NCBI GenBank assembly: GCA_017484205.1
Contig: JAFUTO010000033.1
Span: forward strand, 1-64,000
DNA: 64,000 bases
Direction: 5' to 3'
Source of the DNA: Bacilli bacterium
Lineage (GTDB): Bacteria; Bacillota_I; Bacilli_A; RF39; UBA660
The notes under the pieces were generated by a model, which made no database searches, was not told the origin of the DNA, and was given only the letters and a program-made list of their open reading frames with translations. Numbering within the stretch: position 1 is the stretch's first letter; each line of letters opens with the position of its first letter. The position numbers and the translations under genes were made by a program. Shown piece after piece: positions 23,535 through 32,451 of the stretch.

Positions 23535-23634
23535 ATCGCCTGACTCAACTAAGACAGGCGATTCCTAACAATAGGCAACACCCAACACAGACATATTAAG
23601 TGTTCCTTTTTTATTTTATTCAAGTTTCCTTGAC
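23535..23634 (-). ncRNA. Candidate antisense RNA antitoxin
   Basis: A minus-strand promoter with -35 TTTACA (23669-23664) and -10 TATTAT (23646-23641), spacer 17, points at the 3' end of the toxin RNA. The RNA would start near 23634 and could end at the hairpin ATCGCCTG/CAGGCGAT (23535-23562), about 100 bases. It overlaps the toxin 3' region and itself carries GTTGGGTGTTGCC, close to the toxin 5' segment. Tail-to-tail overlap is the layout of TxpA/RatA-like and BsrG-like systems. Confidence 0.5.
23583..23615 (+). terminator. Likely terminator of the toxin RNA
   Basis: AACAC (23585-23589) and GTGTT (23600-23604) enclose a partly self-complementary loop and are followed by CCTTTTTTATTTTATT. 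A transcript ending here would include the 3' segment that pairs with its own 5' end. Confidence 0.5.
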
Positions 23635-23762
23635 AAATACATAATACCATATAATTATTATTTTGTAAATAGATGATTAATATGTAAAATACTTAAATAT
23701 TTATTAATAAATTATGTTTTTTCTTATAGTTTATGGTATAATTATTATGATAGGAGGCTGTT

Positions 23763-24488
23763 ATGGAAAGTACACCACATATAAATCCTACAGGAGAATT
23801 TGCTAAAACATTTTTAATGCCTGGAGATCCTAAAAGAAGTGCTTATATAGCAAGTAAGTTTTTAGAAAACCCTATCCTTGTAAATGACGTAAGAGGAGTA
23901 CAAGGATATACTGGAACTTATAAAGGTCATAAGGTAAGTGTTATGGCAAGTGGAATGGGAATTCCTAGTATGGCAATATATTCTTATGAATTATTTAAAA
24001 TATATGATGTTGATAACATCATTCGTATTGGTACATCCGGTGCGAATAGAAGCGATATAAAATTACAAGATGTTATTTTATCAGAATCAAGTTTTAGTTT
24101 AAGTACTTTTGCTAAACTATTTGATGGTTTTGAAGGGAATGAACTAGAAGCATCAAAAAAATTAAATAAGAAAATTGAAGATGTTGCTAAAGAAAAAAAT
24201 ATAAATATTAAAAAAGGAAGAATCATTACAAGTGATGTATTTAATCCATATTGTGATGATGAGGATAAGTATTTTGATAACTATCCTAAAGGACTAGATA
24301 CGCTTGCGAGCGAAATGGAGTCTTTCGCCTTATTCTATATGGCAAAAAAATTTAATAAACATGCGACTTGTCTACTTACTGTAGTAGATAGTCCATACGA
24401 TGATAGAATTATATCAAGTGAAGATAGAGAGCGTGCTTTAGATGATATGATATTATTAGCTTTAGAAGCTGCTATTAAGGAGGATTAA
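23763..24488 (+). CDS. deoD: Purine nucleoside phosphorylase, DeoD type
   Basis: A 241-residue hexameric-type PNP. It splits (deoxy)purine nucleosides with phosphate into base and ribose-1-phosphate. Recognisable parts are HINPTGEFAKTFLMPGDPKR at the start, the phosphate site GDPKRSAYIA, MASGMGIPSM, RIGTSGANR and SEMESFALFYMA for the ribose, and the catalytic DSPYDD near the end. GGAGG lies before the ATG and a TATAAT box at 23737-23742. It heads the operon deoD-deoB-cdd-pdp, whose genes are nearly contiguous. Confidence 0.96.
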   Translation: MESTPHINPTGEFAKTFLMPGDPKRSAYIASKFLENPILVNDVRGVQGYTGTYKGHKVSVMASGMGIPSMAIYSYELFKIYDVDNIIRIGTSGANRSDIKLQDVILSESSFSLSTFAKLFDGFEGNELEASKKLNKKIEDVAKEKNINIKKGRIITSDVFNPYCDDEDKYFDNYPKGLDTLASEMESFALFYMAKKFNKHATCLLTVVDSPYDDRIISSEDRERALDDMILLALEAAIKED

Positions 24489-24489
24489 A

Positions 24490-25650
24490 ATGTATAAAAG
24501 AATATTTTTGATTGTTTTGGATAGTGTTGGTATAGGAGAAGCACCAGATGCGGCTAGTTATGGTGATGTTGGTAGTAACACTATAAAAAGTATCTCTACA
24601 AATCCTAATTTCAAAGGAGATACAATGGAATCTTTTGGATTATTTAATGTAGATGGTGTAGATTATCATGATGATTATCCAAATCCAATTGGTGCATATG
24701 GTAAATGTACTGAAAAATCTAATGGTAAAGATACAACTACAGGTCACTGGGAGATGATGGGTATTATATCTGAAAAGCCATTTCCTACATTCCCAGATGG
24801 ATTTCCTGCTGAATTAATTCAAGAGTTCAGTGAAAAAGTAGGACACCCTGTACTTGTCAATAAACCATATTCAGGTACTGAAGTAATTAAAGACTATGGT
24901 GAACAAGCATTTAACGAAAAAGCTTTGATAGTTTATACATCTGCTGATTCAGTATTCCAAATTGCAGCTCATGTAGATGCAATTCCATTAAACGAATTAT
25001 ATAGATGTTGTGAAGTTGCTAGAGAAATGTTAAAAGGTGATTTAAACGTAGGTAGAGTTATAGCTAGACCATTTGAAGGAACACCTGGTAATTACACAAG
25101 AACTTTAGATAGAAAAGATTATTCTGTAATGCCACCTAAAAACGTTTTAAATTATTTAAAAGAAGCTGATAAAACAGTTATTGCTGTTGGTAAAATCAGT
25201 GATATCTTTGCTGGTTCTGGTGTAACCGCTAAAATATCTAGTCACAATAATCCACAAGGTATGGATGGAACTATGAAGATGTTAGAACAAGACTTTGAAG
25301 GTTTATGTTTTGTTAACCTAGTAGACTTTGATATGGTGTATGGTCATAGAAATGATGTTGATGGATATGCGAAAGCATTTGCTGAATTTGATGCTTGGTT
25401 ATCTACATTCAAAGATTCTATGAGAGATGATGACTTACTTTTAATAACTGCTGATCATGGTTGTGATCCAGCAACTCCATCTACAGACCACTCTAGAGAA
25501 TATACTCCAATAATCGCTTATAGTAAAAATATTAAGCCAGTTAATTTAGGTATAAGAGAAACATTTGCTGATATTGGTAAAACTATTACTCATAACTTTA
25601 ATATTGGAACTGACCTACCTGGTACAAGTTTCTTAAAGGACATTAAATAA
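24490..25650 (+). CDS. deoB: Phosphopentomutase
   Basis: A 386-residue alkaline-phosphatase-superfamily enzyme that interconverts (deoxy)ribose-1-phosphate and 5-phosphate. Metal-binding motifs are visible: FLIVLDSVGIGEAPDA at the start, GKDTTTGHWEM with the phosphorylated Thr, DFDMVYGHR and LLITADHGCDPATPSTDHSRE. The length is usual for the family. It begins one base after the deoD stop and its own stop overlaps the cdd start, so the sugar phosphates made by the phosphorylases are directly processed by the operon. Confidence 0.97.
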   Translation: MYKRIFLIVLDSVGIGEAPDAASYGDVGSNTIKSISTNPNFKGDTMESFGLFNVDGVDYHDDYPNPIGAYGKCTEKSNGKDTTTGHWEMMGIISEKPFPTFPDGFPAELIQEFSEKVGHPVLVNKPYSGTEVIKDYGEQAFNEKALIVYTSADSVFQIAAHVDAIPLNELYRCCEVAREMLKGDLNVGRVIARPFEGTPGNYTRTLDRKDYSVMPPKNVLNYLKEADKTVIAVGKISDIFAGSGVTAKISSHNNPQGMDGTMKMLEQDFEGLCFVNLVDFDMVYGHRNDVDGYAKAFAEFDAWLSTFKDSMRDDDLLLITADHGCDPATPSTDHSREYTPIIAYSKNIKPVNLGIRETFADIGKTITHNFNIGTDLPGTSFLKDIK

Positions 25651-26048
25651 TGGAAGAGAGTTTAATAAAGGCAGCTATATTGGCTGCCCAAAATTCTTAT
25701 AGCCCATATTCAAATTTTACTGTAGGTTCTGCCCTACTTGCAGAGAATGGTAAAATATATTTAGGATGTAATATTGAAAATGGGGCTTATACCCCAAGTA
25801 ATTGCGCTGAAAGAACAGCATTCTTTAAAGCCATATCTGAAGGAGTTACTAAGTTTAAAGCCATTGCAATAGTTGGTGGACATGATAAGAACTTTGATGA
25901 TTTTTGTTCTCCATGTGGAGTATGTAGACAAGTTATGAGTGAGTTTTGTAGTAAAGATTTTGAAATAATTTTAGGTAAAAAAGATTTATCATATAAAAAA
26001 TATACTTTAGAAGAATTATTACCACATAGTTTTGAATTAGAGGATTAA
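25650..26048 (+). CDS. cdd: Cytidine deaminase
   Basis: A 132-residue tetrameric-type cytidine deaminase, converting (deoxy)cytidine to (deoxy)uridine. The zinc site is complete: NCAERTAFF supplies Cys and the proton-shuttling Glu, and CSPCGVCRQ supplies two more Cys ligands. SYSPYSNFTVGSALL is the usual N-terminal substrate region. Its start overlaps the deoB stop by one base. Its product feeds the pyrimidine nucleoside phosphorylase encoded next. Confidence 0.97.
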   Translation: MEESLIKAAILAAQNSYSPYSNFTVGSALLAENGKIYLGCNIENGAYTPSNCAERTAFFKAISEGVTKFKAIAIVGGHDKNFDDFCSPCGVCRQVMSEFCSKDFEIILGKKDLSYKKYTLEELLPHSFELED

Positions 26049-26049
26049 T

Positions 26050-27348
26050 ATGAGAGTATACGATATTATAGAAAAAAAAAGAAATAAAAAAGCATTAACT
26101 AAAGAAGAAATAGAATTTGTAATTACTGGATTAGTAGATGGTAGTATACCTGATTATCAAGTGTCCAGTCTCATTATGGCTATATATTTAAATGGTATGA
26201 ATGATAAAGAAGTAACATATCTAACTGATGCGATGGCGCATTCTGGAGATATGATGAATTTAGAAGAATTATTTGGTAATACCATTGATAAACATTCTAC
26301 TGGTGGTGTAGGAGATAAAACAAGTCTAATTATATGTCCTATTGTAGCAAGTTTAGGATGTAAGGTTGCTAAAATGAGTGGTAAAGGTCTTGGTTTTACA
26401 GGTGGTACTATTGATAAGTTAGATTCTATACCACATTTTAAAACATCTATTTCTAAAGATGAATTTATAAGACAAGTTAATGACATTAATATATCTATCA
26501 TTAGTCAAACAGGTAATATTGCACCGGCTGATAAAAAGATATACGCGATTAGAGATATAACAGCTACTGTATCAAGTATTCCTTTAATTGCGTCATCAAT
26601 TATGAGTAAGAAGATAGCAGCTGGTGATAAAAATATATTATTAGATGTAAAAGTTGGTTCTGGGGCATTTATGAAAACTAAAAAAGATGCCACTGAATTA
26701 GCAACTAAAATGGTAAATATAGGTAAAAATTTAGGAAAAAATATGATGGCAATTATAACTAATATGGATGAACCTTTAGGTAATAATATTGGTAATTCAT
26801 TAGAAGTTATAGAAGCTATAGAAATATTAAAAGGAAAAGGTAACAAAGATCTTAGAGAACTATGTATTATTCTTGCTAGTAATATGGTTATGTTATCTAA
26901 AGATATTAGCTATGATGAAGCCAATAAAATGGTTATAGATTCTATTAAAAGTGGCAAAGCCTTAGATAAATTTAGAGAATTTGTCCATTATCAATATGGA
27001 GATCCTAATATAATTAATAATTATGATCTTCTTCCTAAAAGTAAATATTCATATGAAGTTATCGCGACTAAATCTGGATATATAACTAAAATAAACAGTG
27101 AAGAAATTGGTAAAATAGCTAATATATTAGGAGCAGGTAGAAATACTATGGACGATAAAATTGACTATGGCGCAGGGATTATAATGCATAAAAAATTAAA
27201 CGATCGTGTAAAAAAAGGAGAAGTCATTGCTACATTATATAGTTCTAAAAAAGATTTAACTGATGCTTTTGATAAATATGGTTCTTCAATAGTTATTGGA
27301 AAAACAAAAATTAAAAAACCTAAATTAGTTTTAGGTTATATAAAATAA
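26050..27348 (+). CDS. pdp: Pyrimidine-nucleoside phosphorylase
   Basis: A 432-residue enzyme of the thymidine/pyrimidine phosphorylase family that splits uridine and thymidine to base and sugar-1-phosphate. Family motifs include the phosphate site KHSTGGVGDKTSL, MSGKGLGFTGGTIDKLDSIP, ITATVSSIPLIASSIMSKK and the VKVGSGAFMK glycine loop. It is the last gene of the salvage operon and is followed by a strong terminator. deoC is not in this cluster, so the fate of deoxyribose-5-phosphate is decided elsewhere. Confidence 0.96.
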   Translation: MRVYDIIEKKRNKKALTKEEIEFVITGLVDGSIPDYQVSSLIMAIYLNGMNDKEVTYLTDAMAHSGDMMNLEELFGNTIDKHSTGGVGDKTSLIICPIVASLGCKVAKMSGKGLGFTGGTIDKLDSIPHFKTSISKDEFIRQVNDINISIISQTGNIAPADKKIYAIRDITATVSSIPLIASSIMSKKIAAGDKNILLDVKVGSGAFMKTKKDATELATKMVNIGKNLGKNMMAIITNMDEPLGNNIGNSLEVIEAIEILKGKGNKDLRELCIILASNMVMLSKDISYDEANKMVIDSIKSGKALDKFREFVHYQYGDPNIINNYDLLPKSKYSYEVIATKSGYITKINSEEIGKIANILGAGRNTMDDKIDYGAGIIMHKKLNDRVKKGEVIATLYSSKKDLTDAFDKYGSSIVIGKTKIKKPKLVLGYIK

Positions 27349-27371
27349 AAATCTCCATTAGGAGATTTTTT
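27347..27371 (+). terminator. Terminator of the nucleoside salvage operon
   Basis: AAAAATCTCC (27347-27356) pairs perfectly with GGAGATTTTT (27361-27370) across ATTA. It also separates the convergent toxin-like gene. Confidence 0.85.
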
Positions 27372-27375
27372 GCGT

Positions 27376-29541
27376 TTAGTTCGAGCTATATCCCGGATTT
27401 TCAACAAAATTATCTATACTATTATATATATTATTTGTAGTAGCATATCCAACAATATATTTTGGATTTAAAGTCGCATGATTATTATCCACGATAACCA
27501 CATCAGTAGCATTCTTCGGAAAAGATGTTATCATTACAGCTCCTGTATCATTATAATTCTTGTAATGACCTCCAACAGCAATTTCTCTTATAAATTGACC
27601 AGTATGATTACTATCATAAAAAGATATATTATTCTCCAATTTATCAACAAAGTTAGTATTAACATCATTCCAATTAGTTACAACACCCGAATTCAAATCA
27701 CCCGTTAATTTTATACCATTGTTAAAATACATATCTCCAAAATTATCAAAATTTGAAGCAGCACCAATTCTATGAATGCCAACTAAATTATCTCCGTTTT
27801 CTGTGCCTTTTGCAATTTCCAATATTTTAGAAATAGTATTATAGTTATCAACACTACTTATATTAGGATTTACACCAACAGAATATAGCATAGCATTCAA
27901 TGATGGTTTATCAGCATTGCTTCTTATTAAACCAGCTATATCCTTTCCTAATTTTTGATTAATTATATTATCTGATATATCCTTTGCTACTTTAAGTTCA
28001 GCTTCATTATATGCATTTCCACGCATAGTTTCCCATATAAATGCCTCTTCTAGTTTATTTTTAGATAGGTATTCACCAAACTCATTTATATAATTGTTCT
28101 TAGTCGCATATTTAAAAACATCATTAATATTTTCATTCTTTTTATATAATTTATCAAATTTGGATTGTATATAACTAGTATCTTTATCAATTGATACACT
28201 ATTTGTAACTTCATCAACATGATCAGCTAATACTTCTCCTACCGTCACCCTTAATCTTTTTTGTTGATGTAAAAACCTAGCAATATCAATTGTTTCTGCG
28301 CCAAAAGACATTATTCCACCTATTGTAGCCTGTGTATATACATCCTGCCAATCAAATAATTTCGAATATTTATCAGTAAATGTATCATTAATACCAAATT
28401 TTATATATTCACCATTAGTATTATAATAACCATCTTTATATATTGTATCCAATGCAGGTTGAACAAAGCCTTCAACACCACCATCTAAAGAATCTAATCC
28501 CACATGTGTTATACTATTACCTATATGTGCAGCCAAAGTACCACCAGTAAATGGCGTGAAAGCATTGATTCTACCACCAATATACCATTGTGCACCTTCC
28601 CAAGCACCTGTTCCAATACCATATGCTAAACCTTCGCCTACTGAAGCACCTTCACTCCATGCTTGTTCAGATCCTTTACCAACACCTGCTATTGTGGCTG
28701 TTGTTGCCATTGTTGATGTACTAGTTGCAGCAGCTGCACTAATACCTGATGCAGTTGACCCAAAACCTGCTGTAAAAAGCGTTAAAGCTACGATACCTGT
28801 GGAATATCCAATACCATTTCCAACTGATCTAGTTACATCATAAGCAAATGAGTTATTTTTTATACTCTTACCTGCATTACTATCATACATAGAATCAAAT
28901 AAATTCGTTGCATGTTTTTTGCCCACATTAGAACTTGTATTTTCCCACATTTTTTTAGTAGTTGATTCCCATTGATTACCTGTTGCAGCTCCATATATTG
29001 CTTTTACACCATCATATGCACCTGTATACATAGTATTGCGGGCTGACATAACAATTCTCCCAGTATCAGCTATTGCTTCGACGAAATCAGCCAAACCTTC
29101 AACTAATGAAGCAATACCAACTACTGAAGTAGCAGTATTTTTTAAGTATATATTATTATATTCAGCCATTGCTTCCCCTAAATATGTTCGCTTATCTATT
29201 TTATTTGTAGCTTTGCGATAGTTATTAAAATAATTATATATTTTTTTTGCACTAGTAACTTCTTCTTTTAAAATATCACCTGTAGCATCAACGACTGGAG
29301 CAAGTTTTTCTTTGGCATTCGAAATAATATCAGGTGCATCTATAAATACTGAAGCTCCAGGAACCAACATTTTTGTTGCTTGCTTAGATACATTTATAGA
29401 GTTAGTTTTATCAACTTCTTCATCTAAATATATTTCCGTATTATTATTTAGATGATTTGCAGTTTCTGTCACATTATTATTTACATCATTATAAACATCA
29501 AATTTTATAGATGATTTATCAATCGATTCTATTTTGCTCAT
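27376..29541 (-). CDS. Polymorphic-toxin-like large protein, possible T7SS effector
   Basis: A 721-residue protein without a signal peptide. An N-terminal helical part (about 1-150) precedes a Gly/Ala-rich middle with hydrophobic stretches (about 225-340; YGIGTGAWEGAQWYIGG), as in the pre-toxin regions of LXG/WXG-type effectors. The C-terminal 130 residues form a separate domain: NLVGIHRIGAAS, NNGIKLTGDLNSGV, LENNISFYDSN, FIREIAVGGHYKN, NPKYIVGYA. This pattern loosely resembles ADP-ribosyltransferase-like toxin domains, but I cannot prove it. The gene follows a DUF4176 gene by 8 bases; DUF4176 proteins accompany type VII effectors. No immunity gene follows on this strand. Confidence 0.6.
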   Translation of the reverse strand: MSKIESIDKSSIKFDVYNDVNNNVTETANHLNNNTEIYLDEEVDKTNSINVSKQATKMLVPGASVFIDAPDIISNAKEKLAPVVDATGDILKEEVTSAKKIYNYFNNYRKATNKIDKRTYLGEAMAEYNNIYLKNTATSVVGIASLVEGLADFVEAIADTGRIVMSARNTMYTGAYDGVKAIYGAATGNQWESTTKKMWENTSSNVGKKHATNLFDSMYDSNAGKSIKNNSFAYDVTRSVGNGIGYSTGIVALTLFTAGFGSTASGISAAAATSTSTMATTATIAGVGKGSEQAWSEGASVGEGLAYGIGTGAWEGAQWYIGGRINAFTPFTGGTLAAHIGNSITHVGLDSLDGGVEGFVQPALDTIYKDGYYNTNGEYIKFGINDTFTDKYSKLFDWQDVYTQATIGGIMSFGAETIDIARFLHQQKRLRVTVGEVLADHVDEVTNSVSIDKDTSYIQSKFDKLYKKNENINDVFKYATKNNYINEFGEYLSKNKLEEAFIWETMRGNAYNEAELKVAKDISDNIINQKLGKDIAGLIRSNADKPSLNAMLYSVGVNPNISSVDNYNTISKILEIAKGTENGDNLVGIHRIGAASNFDNFGDMYFNNGIKLTGDLNSGVVTNWNDVNTNFVDKLENNISFYDSNHTGQFIREIAVGGHYKNYNDTGAVMITSFPKNATDVVIVDNNHATLNPKYIVGYATTNNIYNSIDNFVENPGYSSN

Positions 29542-29549
29542 ATAATTCC

Positions 29550-29888
29550 TTATTCAAAATCTATATCAATTTTTAAGGGATCATCTAATTCATCACTATT
29601 TTTAGGCACATCTTTTAATTGCTTTATAACATTGTTTAATTGTTCTTTAAACTTAGTTTCCTCATCATCAACAAATCCCTTAAAATATATTTTTTCTATT
29701 TGATCATGATTAAATAGTAATGTCTTATCAGAAGAAATTATGCCTTCAGGATACATACAGCCATTATAGTCATACATCTTATCATTATTTTTTTCTTCCA
29801 TCGAACAAAATCCTGTAATCATAACACGTTTTGTTCCGCCTTTTAACATTACAACTGTTCCTATTGGTAAATACTTGTCTTCTATCAT
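29550..29888 (-). CDS. DUF4176 family protein
   Basis: A 112-residue protein with the DUF4176 pattern: YLPIGTVVMLKGGTKRVMITGF, a YDYNGCMYPEG turn, then LLFNHDQIEKIYFKGFVDDEE. GAGGGTG precedes the ATG at 29888, which is preferred over an ATG 18 bases upstream. In other Firmicutes such proteins are encoded beside LXG-type effectors of the type VII secretion system and may help targeting. Here it sits directly before the 721-residue toxin-like gene in one transcript, which supports the T7SS reading of both. Confidence 0.82.
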   Translation of the reverse strand: MIEDKYLPIGTVVMLKGGTKRVMITGFCSMEEKNNDKMYDYNGCMYPEGIISSDKTLLFNHDQIEKIYFKGFVDDEETKFKEQLNNVIKQLKDVPKNSDELDDPLKIDIDFE

Positions 29889-29936
29889 TTTTACACCCTC
29901 TATCATAATAATTATATCATATCTATAAAATATTTG

Positions 29937-29965
29937 GTAAAAAAATCAAGGTTTATGCCTTGATT
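29937..29965 (-). terminator. Terminator of the rodZ-like/pgsA transcript
   Basis: On the minus strand AATCAAGG and CCTTGATT (29965-29958 with 29951-29944) enclose CATAAA, followed by TTTTTTT. It overlaps the last codons of pgsA. Confidence 0.82.
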
Positions 29966-30546
29966 ATTTTTCTTCTATTATCATTATAATATTGAATACA
30001 AGATATAACACTTAATACTGTACCTACAATAAGTAATATATCAGATATATTTAAATTAAATAACTCAAATGGTAAATTATAGAATAGTGTTAAAGCAACA
30101 CCTATTTTTATAATTATATTTTTGTATTTATCTATTTTTACTGATTTTAAAGTAATATTTTTCTTTAAAGCCGTCATTCTAATTGCATTCGCGACATAAT
30201 CTCTACCAATTATTATGACTGGTATAAATGGATGTAGGAATCCTTGTGAAGATAATATAATTAATACTGAATCAATTAATAATTTATCTGCTATATAATC
30301 TAGAGTATCGCCTAGTTCAGTTACCATATCCTTTTTACGCGCTACATAACCATCTAAGTAATCTGTTATAAGAGCTATTACAAATAATATACCAACAATT
30401 ATATATTTAGCATTAACAACTATCAACTCATTAATAAATAAATTAGTAAAATTAATACCAGCTGATTCAAATGGAAATAATAAAATAATAATTATTAAAG
30501 CTGTAATAGCCATTCTTGATATAGTTATTTTATTTGCTAAATTCAT
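29953..30546 (-). CDS. pgsA: CDP-diacylglycerol-glycerol-3-phosphate 3-phosphatidyltransferase
   Basis: A 197-residue integral membrane enzyme making phosphatidylglycerol-phosphate, the first committed step to phosphatidylglycerol and cardiolipin. It starts NLANKITISRMAI and has the CDP-alcohol phosphotransferase motif as DYLDGYVARKKDMVTELGDTLD (about 62-83). The spaced Asp residues bind the two metal ions. Several further membrane helices follow. It lies four bases after the RodZ-like gene, the order also found in Bacillus (ymfM-pgsA). Confidence 0.93.
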   Translation of the reverse strand: MNLANKITISRMAITALIIIILLFPFESAGINFTNLFINELIVVNAKYIIVGILFVIALITDYLDGYVARKKDMVTELGDTLDYIADKLLIDSVLIILSSQGFLHPFIPVIIIGRDYVANAIRMTALKKNITLKSVKIDKYKNIIIKIGVALTLFYNLPFELFNLNISDILLIVGTVLSVISCIQYYNDNRRKIIKA

Positions 30547-30550
30547 GTAA

Positions 30551-31009
30551 TCACCTCTCTACATATGCGATAACATTGTTATCCTTATCATTTATACTTT
30601 TAATATATATATAACTAGTTACACCTACTAATACTATTATTAGTATTAAAAGAATATAAACATTTATTTTCTTTTTTTCATTCATTGTTGTATAAGGAGA
30701 CTTTACTTTTGGTGTTTCTTTTTCTTTTTTTGATTTAGCTTCTTTTATATCTTCTAATGATATTTTAGAAGTATAATCAAATAAGTATTCATTAAAATCA
30801 TCTACTAAATCTTCTTTATTTAATCCTAAGTATTTTGCATAATCTCTAATTAAATATTTAACATTGATAATATCTTTAAAACTATCAGTATTACCATTTT
30901 CCAAATTATTTAATTGTTCTTCATCTATTTTTAAATCAGTTCCTGCTTCTTCTAAAGAAATACCTATTTCTTCTCTAGCAGCTCTTAATTTTTCTCCTAT
31001 TTCTTTCAT
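30551..31009 (-). CDS. rodZ: RodZ-like HTH membrane protein
   Basis: A 152-residue protein with an N-terminal XRE-type domain (IGEKLRAAREEIGISLEEAG and the DLKIDEEQLNNLENGN turn, about 1-65), a charged linker with KEKETPKVKSP, and one membrane segment near the C-terminus (about 123-142). There is almost no outer domain, so it is a short RodZ/YmfM-type protein. RodZ links the MreB cytoskeleton to the elongation machinery. GGAGG lies five bases before the ATG at 31009. It shares a transcript with pgsA. Confidence 0.8.
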   Translation of the reverse strand: MKEIGEKLRAAREEIGISLEEAGTDLKIDEEQLNNLENGNTDSFKDIINVKYLIRDYAKYLGLNKEDLVDDFNEYLFDYTSKISLEDIKEAKSKKEKETPKVKSPYTTMNEKKKINVYILLILIIVLVGVTSYIYIKSINDKDNNVIAYVER

Positions 31010-31035
31010 AGATTCCTCCATAAATAAAAAAAATA

Positions 31036-31375
31036 ATATATCTTATAAGCCATGTTCTGTACTTCATAAAGAAGCGGCAAACATTTATCTACACTTTCGT
31101 GTCCTAGAATCAGTTCGTTTCCCTATCTAAGTTCCCCTACCAAAATTTGGGTTTCTTGCTTGTGGAGTTTACCTCGTTTCATTTTAGAGTTTCCCCTAAA
31201 TTCGTCACTGTGGCACTTTATCTAACTAATCATATCATAGACTTAGATTAGTTATTTGTCGTTAGCATACGCTACCTAAGGTTATTTTTTCCCTTAGCAC
31301 AAACACTACTACCATCACAGATAGTGCAAGCATGGACTTTCCTCTACATTATTCATGCAGCGTTTGCCCAGATAT
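31036..31375 (-). ncRNA. rnpB: RNase P RNA (class B)
   Basis: The catalytic RNA that trims tRNA 5' ends. Conserved blocks are readable on the minus strand: AGAGGAAAGTCCATGC near the 5' end (31350-31330), GGTAGCGTATGCTAACGAC, GTGCCACAGTGACG, GGTAAACTCC, CAAATTTTGGTAGGGGAAC, and the 3' ACATGGCTTATAAG (about 31056-31043). Length and layout fit the Firmicutes type B. It lies directly after gpsB, as in Bacillus. Ends are approximate. Confidence 0.93.
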
Positions 31376-31376
31376 A

Positions 31377-31700
31377 TTATTCTTTACCATAAATTATTTT
31401 TTCTAAATTAGATAATCTTCTAAGTACATCAGCACTGCTATTATTTCCGTCATCAGTACTTTTTAGTGCATCTAATTTCATCTTTAAACTACGGATTTCT
31501 TGTTTTAAAGCTATATTTTCATCAGATAATACTTTCTTATCATCTTCAAGTTCATCGATAATTTCATTCATCGCATTATAATCTTTAATAACTTGATCTA
31601 AGAATTCATCTACTTCTTGAAGTCTATAGCCTCTAGTATCAATCATAAAATCTTTTTCAAGAATTTCCTTACTAGTAAGTTGAACTTTCCCACGATACAT
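31377..31700 (-). CDS. gpsB: Cell division/cell wall regulator GpsB
   Basis: A 107-residue DivIVA-like coiled-coil protein that connects septal and lateral wall synthesis by docking class A PBPs. The N-terminal membrane-binding part LTSKEILEKDFMIDTRGYRL and QEVDEFLDQVIKDYN (about 5-43) is typical. A long coiled coil follows, then a short C-terminal trimerisation segment (DVLRRLSNLEKIIYG). GAGGTG supports the ATG at 31700. Its probable client ponA is encoded at 34880-37705. Confidence 0.92.
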   Translation of the reverse strand: MYRGKVQLTSKEILEKDFMIDTRGYRLQEVDEFLDQVIKDYNAMNEIIDELEDDKKVLSDENIALKQEIRSLKMKLDALKSTDDGNNSSADVLRRLSNLEKIIYGKE

Positions 31701-31802
31701 AAAACACACCTCTTTTATTCACTTATAATTATAACATATTAGTTAAATCTAAGCAATATTTGATTATAAAATGTCCACTATGGAAGTATATTTATATTAA
31801 AA

Positions 31803-31826
31803 ATTAAAAAAGACTCATAAGAGTCT
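31803..31826 (-). terminator. Terminator of uraA-upp
   Basis: Minus-strand AGACTC (31826-31821) pairs with GAGTCT (31816-31811) across TTAT and is followed by TTTTTTAATTTTT. Confidence 0.78.
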
Positions 31827-32451
31827 ATTTTGTGCCGAATATTCTATCTCCAGCGTCACCTAATCCTGGAACTATATATTTATTCTCATTTAAATGATCA
31901 TCTATACTTCCACAATATATTTCAACATCTGGATATTTTTCTTCTACTACTTTTAATCCTTCTGGAGCAGCTATAATACATAAAAATTTAATTTTTTTAA
32001 CACCTTTACTTTTTAGAAGTTCAATTGCATCAATAGCAGAACCACCTGTCGCGAGCATTGGGTCTAATATTATAACTTCTCTTTTTTCTATATCTTTTGG
32101 AACTTTAAAGAAATAATTAACTGGTTCAAAAGTTATTTCATCTCTATACATTCCAATATGACCTATTTTTGCGTTAGGTATAACTTTAATAACTCCATCA
32201 AGCATACCCATACCAGCTCTTAAAATAGGTACAAAAGCATATTTATCTTCATCAAGTCTACCTGTCTCCATCTTTGTAATAGGAGTTTCAATAGTTACAG
32301 TATTTAATTTAGAATCTTTCATAGCTTCGTAGCATAGAAACATTGCTATTTCACCTATTAATTCTCTAAACTCTTTAGTACCTGTTTTCTTATCTCTTAA
32401 GATAGATAACTTATGTGTGATAAGTGGATGATTTAATTCTTTAGCTTTCAT
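31825..32451 (-). CDS. upp: Uracil phosphoribosyltransferase
   Basis: A 208-residue salvage enzyme making UMP from uracil and PRPP. Motifs: [23 protein letters not shown] at the start, [14 protein letters not shown], the PRPP loop [21 protein letters not shown] and the uracil site [16 protein letters not shown] at the end. Its ATG overlaps the stop of the uracil permease gene by four bases, so uptake and capture of uracil are co-expressed. Confidence 0.97.
   Translation of the reverse strand: MKAKELNHPLITHKLSILRDKKTGTKEFRELIGEIAMFLCYEAMKDSKLNTVTIETPITKMETGRLDEDKYAFVPILRAGMGMLDGVIKVIPNAKIGHIGMYRDEITFEPVNYFFKVPKDIEKREVIILDPMLATGGSAIDAIELLKSKGVKKIKFLCIIAAPEGLKVVEEKYPDVEIYCGSIDDHLNENKYIVPGLGDAGDRIFGTK

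Noticed and set aside
28556-28843. A 95-residue Pro/Ala-rich plus-strand frame
   Set aside because: It is the mirror image of the Gly/Ala-rich middle of the toxin-like gene and has no ribosome site.
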